The position numbers and the translations under genes are program-made. The notes under the pieces were generated by a model, which was given only the letters and a program-made list of their open reading frames with translations, searched no databases and had not been told where the DNA came from. Positions 59,227 to 64,000 of a stretch of DNA of 64,000 nt are shown here, piece by piece. The DNA lies in contig NZ_VRYZ01000004.1 in the NCBI RefSeq assembly GCF_008064635.1, positions 124,001-188,000 of the forward strand, given 5' to 3'. Source of the stretch: Parahaliea aestuarii (GTDB taxonomy: Bacteria > Pseudomonadota > Gammaproteobacteria > Pseudomonadales > Halieaceae). The first letter of the stretch is position 1. Each line of letters starts with the position of its first letter.

Positions 59227-60150
59227 ATGCCCGCCGCAACCAACCGACACCTCCCCTCCACCCAGGCCCTGCTCTGCTTTGAGGCCGTTGCCCAGAGTGG
59301 CAGCGTCACCCGCGCCAGCGAACAGCTGAGCATGACCCAGAGCGCGGTGAGCCGGCAGATCAATAACCTGGAGGAATTACTCGGGGTGGCGCTGTTCGAG
59401 CGCTCACGCCAGCGCCTGTGGCTGAACGAGGCTGGAAAATCCTATCTGGAAAGTGTCGCGGGCATCCTCGAAGAGTTGCGGACCGCGACCCAGCGCACCC
59501 GCCGCGCCGCCAGCGGCCAGCTCAGCGTCGGTATTGAACCGGCGCTGGCCAGCGCCTGGCTGGTGCCCCAACTCAAGCACTTCCACCGCAATCACCCCCA
59601 CGTGAATGTCGAACTGATGACCGACATGGACAAGCTGCGCTCGGGCAAGGCGCGCTGGGACCTGGCGGTGGTCTACGGGGAAGCCGCTGCCGACGACGGA
59701 CAGTGCATCCCCCTGCTGCAGGAGCTACTGGTCGCAGTGGGCAGCGCTGAATTGCTGCAAACAGGGCCCGCCATCGAGGACTTTGTGGATGTGCTCAACT
59801 ACCCCATCGTCCACCATACGGGCCCCTTCTCCACCAGCGACAGCTGGCTCGGCCACGCGGGCCTCGGGAGCAAGGCCATCCGCGAAGCGCCCGGGCCGCG
59901 CATGGAGACCTTCAGCCTGGTGCAGCAGTGCGCCGAGCAGGGCCTGGGTATCGCCTTTCTACCGACCTACTTTGTCGCCGAGGCGCTACGCAGTGGCAGA
60001 TTGCAGGAAGCCGCCCCCCTGCGACTTGGCACCGAGCAGCGCTACAACCTGATTGTGCCGCGCACCCGCCACAACCCCACCGTGTCGCTGTTCAGCGAGT
60101 GGCTACAGTCCCTGGCGAGACCTCACGCCATGCAGGACGAAAGGGCCTGA
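59227..60150 (+). CDS. LysR-type transcriptional regulator (GcvA-like)
   Basis: About 307 residues. The N-terminal winged HTH (STQALLCFEAVAQSGSVTRASEQLSMTQSAVSRQINNLEELLGVALFER) and a substrate-binding domain of the GcvA/AmpR type are clear. It is divergent from the AruI-like gene with about 100 bp between, the usual LysR layout for regulating a catabolic operon. An ATG five codons upstream (59212) is an alternative start. No certain LysR box was identified in the gap. It probably activates the guanidino operon. Confidence 0.9.
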   Translation: MPAATNRHLPSTQALLCFEAVAQSGSVTRASEQLSMTQSAVSRQINNLEELLGVALFERSRQRLWLNEAGKSYLESVAGILEELRTATQRTRRAASGQLSVGIEPALASAWLVPQLKHFHRNHPHVNVELMTDMDKLRSGKARWDLAVVYGEAAADDGQCIPLLQELLVAVGSAELLQTGPAIEDFVDVLNYPIVHHTGPFSTSDSWLGHAGLGSKAIREAPGPRMETFSLVQQCAEQGLGIAFLPTYFVAEALRSGRLQEAAPLRLGTEQRYNLIVPRTRHNPTVSLFSEWLQSLARPHAMQDERA

Positions 60151-60165
60151 CCGGCCGCGTCTGCG

Positions 60166-60558
60166 CTACTCCCTGTCGAGGTCGATATCCACGCCCTTGA
60201 CCGTATTCGACACCACTTCCAGGTCGAAATCGGCACTGCCGCGCTTCTTCTTGATCAGCACGTCCTCGCCGTCGTCGCGCTCCACATGAAAGCCGTCTTC
60301 CGGCAGCTGCTCCTGCAGGGCTTTCACGACAGCCTTGGCGACCGAGTTTTCGCCGGTGCCATCGGTAATGGCGATGGTGGCGTCCAAGGGCATACCGCCC
60401 TGGGGCGTTATGCGCAGGACGATGGTGCCATCGGAGTCGGCACCACCGTCAAATTCAACGCGCCACTTGTTGGACGGTTTCGCCTCCGCCAGGGCGGTGA
60501 AAGCGATGGCCGCACTGGTGACCAGCGCGGCGGCGCAGGTCCTGAGTGTTCGAGCCAT
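60166..60558 (-). CDS. Small secreted protein of unknown function
   Basis: A 130-residue protein with a Sec signal peptide (about 1-26, ending TALAEA). The mature part has no Cys, is rich in Asp and Lys, and contains a helix KAVVKALQEQLPEDGF between short beta strands. AAGGA precedes the ATG. I recognise no family. It stands as a single gene between the LysR gene (convergent, 15 bp apart) and the aldolase. Confidence 0.68.
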   Translation of the reverse strand: MARTLRTCAAALVTSAAIAFTALAEAKPSNKWRVEFDGGADSDGTIVLRITPQGGMPLDATIAITDGTGENSVAKAVVKALQEQLPEDGFHVERDDGEDVLIKKKRGSADFDLEVVSNTVKGVDIDLDRE

Positions 60559-60643
60559 GATCCTGTTCCTTATTATTGAGGGTTCGAAGCACTAAGCATA
60601 GCCGCAAATCGCCGCCTTGCAGCGGGGAAAGCCGCTCAGTCAC

Positions 60644-60669
60644 GGCGGGCAGAGCGGCCCCTGCCCGCC
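60644..60669 (-). terminator. GC hairpin after the class II aldolase gene
   Basis: A perfect 9-bp inverted repeat (GGCGGGCAG at 60644-60652, CTGCCCGCC at 60661-60669) with an 8-nt loop begins 8 bp past the aldolase stop. A smaller stem (AGCGG/CCGCT, 60621-60636) follows it on the minus strand. There is no T-run. Confidence 0.42.
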
Positions 60670-60676
60670 CCGCCGG

Positions 60677-61477
60677 TCAGTCCGCGAGGTCCGGCTGCTC
60701 CGCCATGATCACATCGAAGATGGGCTGGAACTGGAACCAGCCGGCCAGTTTGCTGCCCACGGTTTCCCGTGTGGTCAGGGCGTGTTCGCGCGGAATCAGC
60801 TTCGGGGTGCCGGCGGCTTCCGCCAGCAACTGGGCCTGGCAACTGCGCTCCATGGTGATAAACCACCAGGCGGCCTCGTCGACGCTTTCACCCACTGTCA
60901 GCAGGCCGTGATTCTGCAGGATGGCGGCCTTGCGCTCGCCGAGCGCCGCGGCGATGCGCTCGCCCTCGCTGTTGTCCAGCACCACTCCGCGAAAGTCGTC
61001 AAACAGCACATGATCCTCGAAGAAAGCGCAGGCGTCCTGGGTCAGCGGATCCAGCAGGCGTCCCAGGCTGGACCAGGCCTTGCCGTACAGGGAGTGGGAG
61101 TGGGCGGCAGACACCACCTGCGGCAGTGCCATGTGAATCTGTGAGTGGATGGTAAACGCGGCGCCGTTGAGCAGACCCTTGCCCTCCACCACATTGCCGG
61201 CGTGATCTACCCGCAGCAGGTCGGAGACGCGCATCTGCTTGAAGGATCGACCCATCGGATTCACCCAGAAGTGATCGAGATGCTCCGGGTCGCGCACGGT
61301 GATGTGCCCGGCCACGCCCTCGTCAAAACCGAACTTGCCGAACACGCGCAGGGCCGCGGCCAGTTTCAGTTTGCGCTCGGCGCGAACCTCTTCGATGGAA
61401 CCTTCCTTCATCGGTTGGGGAGCGTCGTTTTCCCCGGCGTTCATTATGATAGTGTTACCAGCAGCAGCTTGATTCAT
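60677..61477 (-). CDS. Class II aldolase/adducin family protein
   Basis: A 266-residue class II aldolase-fold protein. AGHITVRDP near residue 55, the His-rich TIHSQIHMALPQVVSAAHSHSLYGKAW segment that supplies zinc ligands, and ILQNHGLLTVGESVDEAAWWF are conserved. The start MNQAAAGN at 61477 follows GAGGAGA, and the frame is open much further upstream but crosses the divergent regulator. Activity could be aldolase, epimerase or decarboxylase-like. The substrate is unknown. Only 33 bp separate it from the divergent Crp/Fnr gene. Confidence 0.88.
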   Translation of the reverse strand: MNQAAAGNTIIMNAGENDAPQPMKEGSIEEVRAERKLKLAAALRVFGKFGFDEGVAGHITVRDPEHLDHFWVNPMGRSFKQMRVSDLLRVDHAGNVVEGKGLLNGAAFTIHSQIHMALPQVVSAAHSHSLYGKAWSSLGRLLDPLTQDACAFFEDHVLFDDFRGVVLDNSEGERIAAALGERKAAILQNHGLLTVGESVDEAAWWFITMERSCQAQLLAEAAGTPKLIPREHALTTRETVGSKLAGWFQFQPIFDVIMAEQPDLAD

Positions 61478-61510
61478 GGCTTTCTCCTCAACTTCGTTAC
61501 CGTGTTTTAT

Positions 61511-62122
61511 ATGACAACGCTTTGTGCCCGACGTGCGCATTTGCGCGACTGGCTGGTGAAACAGGGACTGGCCGATACCACACCGCTGTCGGGGTGGCTG
61601 GAACAGGCCCGCGAGCGCTCGCTGGCGCGCGACGAGTACCTGCTGCGAGCCGGCGAGCAGCACCACTTCCTGTGCTTTATCGACAGCGGCCTGCTGCGCC
61701 TCTTCTACGTCTCGCCCGAGGGCAAGGAACGCAACAAGGCCTTCTATACCGGCGACCACCTGGTCGGCCCGGTCAGTGCCGCTATCAGCGATGGTCCGGC
61801 GCCGTTCAGTATTCAGGCACTGGAGGCCAGCGATGTCCTGCTGCTGCCCTACCAGCCCTTTGTCGATGCCAGCGCCACCCATCCCGCCGTGGCCCAGCTC
61901 AACATCCGCCTGCTGTCCGGCGCCTTTGTGCGCAATGAACAGCGCGAGGCCATGCTGCTGACCTGCAACGCCGAACAGCGCTACCGCTGGCTGCTGGCAC
62001 AGGAGCCCGAGCTGCTGCAGCGCCTGCCACAGCATCACATCGCGTCTTACCTGGGAGTGGATGCCGTGTCCCTGTCCCGCCTGAAACGCAAGTTGCGGGC
62101 ACAGGGAGAGTATGGAGAGTGA
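61511..62122 (+). CDS. Crp/Fnr family transcriptional regulator
   Basis: A 203-residue regulator with an N-terminal cyclic-nucleotide-binding beta-barrel (LLRAGEQHHFLCFIDSGLLRLFYVSPEGKERNKAFYTGDHLVGPVS) and a short C-terminal HTH (RLPQHHIASYLGVDAVSLSRLKRKL). It has no Cys cluster of the Fnr type and no obvious cAMP-binding Arg-Ser pair, so the effector is open. The longer upstream open frame overlaps the aldolase, and ATG at 61511 gives a full domain. It may regulate the divergent aldolase gene. Confidence 0.86.
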   Translation: MTTLCARRAHLRDWLVKQGLADTTPLSGWLEQARERSLARDEYLLRAGEQHHFLCFIDSGLLRLFYVSPEGKERNKAFYTGDHLVGPVSAAISDGPAPFSIQALEASDVLLLPYQPFVDASATHPAVAQLNIRLLSGAFVRNEQREAMLLTCNAEQRYRWLLAQEPELLQRLPQHHIASYLGVDAVSLSRLKRKLRAQGEYGE

Positions 62123-62131
62123 AGGGCAGCT

Positions 62132-62157
62132 GGCGCCTTAACAAATGTTAAGACGCC
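62132..62157. terminator. Bidirectional terminator hairpin
   Basis: The stem GGCG-c-CTTAAC (62132-62142), loop AAAT, GTTAAG-a-CGCC (62147-62157) has one mismatch. It lies between the convergent Crp/Fnr and HxlR genes, where a shared terminator is expected. Confidence 0.5.
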
Positions 62158-62169
62158 GCCGGGGTGCCA

Positions 62170-62706
62170 TCAGTTCAGGTCTTCGACCGACCGGCGAATG
62201 ATTTCGGGGATGGAGGGCAGGCTGGACTCTTCGTTCTCGATCTGCACCGCCAGGGCCCAAAGGCCCGGGCCGATCTCGGTGGTGACCGATTCCGGCCGCA
62301 GCGGCTCGCCGCACTCGCTGCAGGCCAGCACCGGCTGGGTCTTCTTGCCGCAGCCCCGGTGAGTGTATTCCAGCGGCGGGCCGGCATCGCCGGCCATCCA
62401 TTCGTCGCCCCAGCGCGCCAGGCTCATCAACACCGGGTACAGGGCGAGCCCCTTGCGGCTGAGACGGTATTCGTGGCGCACGGGGCGGTCCTGGTAGGGC
62501 ACCTTCACCAGCACCCCCTGCTCCACCAGCTTGCCGAGCCGCTCCGACAGGCGGTGGCGGGTGATACCCAGATTGTGCTGGAACTGGTCGAAGCGGCGGG
62601 TACCGAGAAAAGCGTCCCGCAGGATCAGCAGTGTCCAGCGCTCCCCCACCACCGACAGGGCCCTCGCCACCGAGCAGGCCTGCCTATCAATATCTGTCCA
62701 GCGCAT
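62170..62706 (-). CDS. HxlR family transcriptional regulator
   Basis: A 178-residue HxlR-type winged-helix regulator. CSVARALSVVGERWTLLILRDAFLGTRRFDQFQHNLGITRHRLSERLGKLVEQGVLVKVPY spans the DNA-binding domain, beginning with the conserved Cys in RQACSVARAL. A C-terminal extension carries CGKKTQPVLACSECGEPL, with three Cys in a possible zinc ribbon (about residues 108-125), which the minimal family lacks. ATG at 62706 follows GGGAGG. It is divergent from the M24 peptidase gene and may control it. Confidence 0.88.
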   Translation of the reverse strand: MRWTDIDRQACSVARALSVVGERWTLLILRDAFLGTRRFDQFQHNLGITRHRLSERLGKLVEQGVLVKVPYQDRPVRHEYRLSRKGLALYPVLMSLARWGDEWMAGDAGPPLEYTHRGCGKKTQPVLACSECGEPLRPESVTTEIGPGLWALAVQIENEESSLPSIPEIIRRSVEDLN

Positions 62707-62803
62707 TTTGCCTCCCTGGCCCCAAATGACAGGGGCCAATTATTGCGCCTGATGCGCTAAAATCCACCCCGTTTTCCAAAATCTTCCGATTCAGGGTAAT
62801 CAC

Positions 62804-64000
62804 ATGAACAATGGCATTGGCGGCAGCAGCCAGGAACAGGCACTGGCCCGCCTCAGCGATATGACCGCCGGCATCCAGCCGATAGCCGATGGGGAGTTCG
62901 AAGCCCGCCTGGCCCGCGCCCGAGAACTGATGCGCGTCGAGGGCCTGGATGCCGTCTATCTCAACGCCGGCACCAACCTCTACTACTTCACAGGAACCCC
63001 CTTCGGCGCCAGCGAACGCATGGTCGGCGCACTCATTACCCCCGGGGGCGCCCCCCACTACATCGCCCCGGCCTTTGAGCTGGGTACCCTGCAGGGCTTT
63101 ATCCGCATTCCCGGCGACGTGCACTGCTGGGAAGAGCACGAGAATCCCTATCAGCTCACCGCCAAGCTGCTGGCGGATCTCGGCATCAGCAACGGCCGCA
63201 TCGGCGTCGACGAGTCGGCGCCCTTCTTCATCTTCGACGGACTGCGCCAGGCCGCGCCCCACTACGACTACGTGAGCGCCACAGGCGTCACCGCCGGCTG
63301 CCGCATGCAGAAATCCGCCGCCGAACTGGCTCTCATGCAGCGCGCCAAGGACATGACGCTGGCAGTGCACAAGGCCGCCGCCAGCATCCTGCGCGAAGGC
63401 ATCAGCACGGCGGAAGTGACAGACTTTATCGACCGGGCACACCGCGCCGTGGGCGCCGCCAAGGGCAACTACTTCTGCATTGTGCTGTTCGGAGAGGACA
63501 CCGCCTTCCCCCACGGCGTCGCCAACCCGAAGCTGCTGGAGTCCGGCGACATGGTCCTGATCGACACCGGCTGCCAGTTGCAGGGCTACCTGTCGGACAT
63601 CACCCGCAGCTACGTCTTCGGCGAACCCACCGAGCGCCAGCGGGAGATCTGGAATATCGAGAAAGCGGCCCAGGCCGCGGCCTTCGAGGCCGCCCGCATC
63701 GGCGCGCCCTGCGGCACTGTCGACGACGCCGCCCGCGAGGTACTGGTCGCCAATGGCCTCGGCCCGGACTACCAGTTGCCCGGCACCCCCCACCGCACCG
63801 GGCACGGCATCGGACTGGACATTCACGAGTGGCCCTATCTGGTGCGGGGCACCGACACGCCCCTGGCCAACGGCATGTGTTTTTCCAACGAGCCGATGAT
63901 CTGTGTGCCGGGGGAATTCGGGGTGCGGCTGGAAGATCATTTCTACATGACGGAGAACGGGCCGCGCTGGTTTACCGAGCCCTCCCCGTCCATCGACCGC
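62804..64000 (+). CDS. M24 family metallopeptidase (Xaa-Pro/creatinase type), 3' end cut by the window
   Basis: At least 399 residues, reading off the end of the window without a stop. A creatinase-type N-terminal domain (about 20-165) precedes the pita-bread catalytic domain. The metal ligands are visible in LIDTGCQL (Asp), LSDITRSY (Asp), HRTGHGIGLDIHEWP (His), FSNEPMI (Glu) and VRLEDHFY (Glu), so the active site is complete and only a short tail is missing. It may be a Xaa-Pro peptidase or a creatinase-like hydrolase. Three Cys near the dimetal site are not unusual. Confidence 0.9.
   Translation, partial: MNNGIGGSSQEQALARLSDMTAGIQPIADGEFEARLARARELMRVEGLDAVYLNAGTNLYYFTGTPFGASERMVGALITPGGAPHYIAPAFELGTLQGFIRIPGDVHCWEEHENPYQLTAKLLADLGISNGRIGVDESAPFFIFDGLRQAAPHYDYVSATGVTAGCRMQKSAAELALMQRAKDMTLAVHKAAASILREGISTAEVTDFIDRAHRAVGAAKGNYFCIVLFGEDTAFPHGVANPKLLESGDMVLIDTGCQLQGYLSDITRSYVFGEPTERQREIWNIEKAAQAAAFEAARIGAPCGTVDDAAREVLVANGLGPDYQLPGTPHRTGHGIGLDIHEWPYLVRGTDTPLANGMCFSNEPMICVPGEFGVRLEDHFYMTENGPRWFTEPSPSIDR

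Noticed and set aside
1-64000. tRNA, rRNA, insertion sequences, integrons or prophage
   Set aside because: No tRNA-like cloverleaf, rRNA core, transposase, integrase or phage structural gene was seen on either strand. A dedicated scan would be needed to exclude small RNAs.

Overview
The window is about 64 kb of GC-rich, tightly packed bacterial chromosome. The long Sec, Tat and lipoprotein export signals, four TonB-dependent outer-membrane receptors, btu/cob genes, SstT and class I DAHP synthase point to a Gram-negative gammaproteobacterium. The mix of sulfotransferase/DUF1214, DUF481, Tat-exported enzymes and many receptors resembles marine Cellvibrionales/Halieaceae. That placement is an inference from gene content, not from a marker gene. 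I found no rRNA, tRNA, CRISPR array, insertion sequence or prophage.

Layout. Positions 1-16 kb hold mixed housekeeping and accessory genes: a TauE-type exporter, a sulfotransferase-DUF1214 pair, a DUF481 protein, an MscS channel, an F420-type LLM oxidoreductase, DAHP synthase and an S9 peptidase. They end in a minus-strand run of TolB/TPR protein, lipoprotein, YigZ, XdhC and MocA-like protein. Positions 16.4-26.4 kb are a cobalamin locus: cobS-cobC, then a promoter and cobalamin riboswitch, then btuB-cobO-cobQ-btuC-btuD-cobU-cobT-btuF. These genes import B12 or corrinoids and carry out the late steps (adenosylation, amidation, nucleotide-loop assembly). Positions 26.4-35.7 kb hold an exported M61-like protease, a Tat-exported class V PLP enzyme, an exported amidohydrolase, a YheO/DauR-like regulator, a RidA protein and a TonB receptor. 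This looks like an envelope system that processes an amino-acid derivative or peptide. Positions 35.8-44.8 kb hold small envelope proteins, a secreted HEXXH protein, SstT, and a Tat-exported molybdenum hydroxylase (IorA/IorB type) next to a TonB receptor.

Positions 44.9-53.6 kb hold an enoyl-CoA hydratase and an SDR, followed by an Lrp regulator divergent from an overlapping operon of NCS1 permease, hydantoinase/oxoprolinase, DUF917 and TonB receptor. This looks like a dedicated uptake and ring-opening system for a hydantoin-like substrate. A 446-bp gap then carries a terminator and two large, structured palindromes in opposite orientation. Positions 54.1-60.2 kb hold a fully overlapping operon of an AruI-like 2-ketoarginine decarboxylase, an AruH-like aminotransferase, an M20 Zn-dependent carbamoylase-type hydrolase and a DDAH/deiminase-fold enzyme, with a divergent LysR gene. 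Its gene content suggests an arginine or guanidino-compound pathway in which deiminase plus carbamoylase replace a ureohydrolase. The right end has a class II aldolase, Crp/Fnr and HxlR regulators, and an M24 peptidase cut by the window edge.

The strongest candidates for something undescribed are the guanidino operon, the convergent hydantoin-type operon, and the exported PLP/amidohydrolase/M61 cluster. All calls come from reading protein motifs and DNA by eye. No database search was run.
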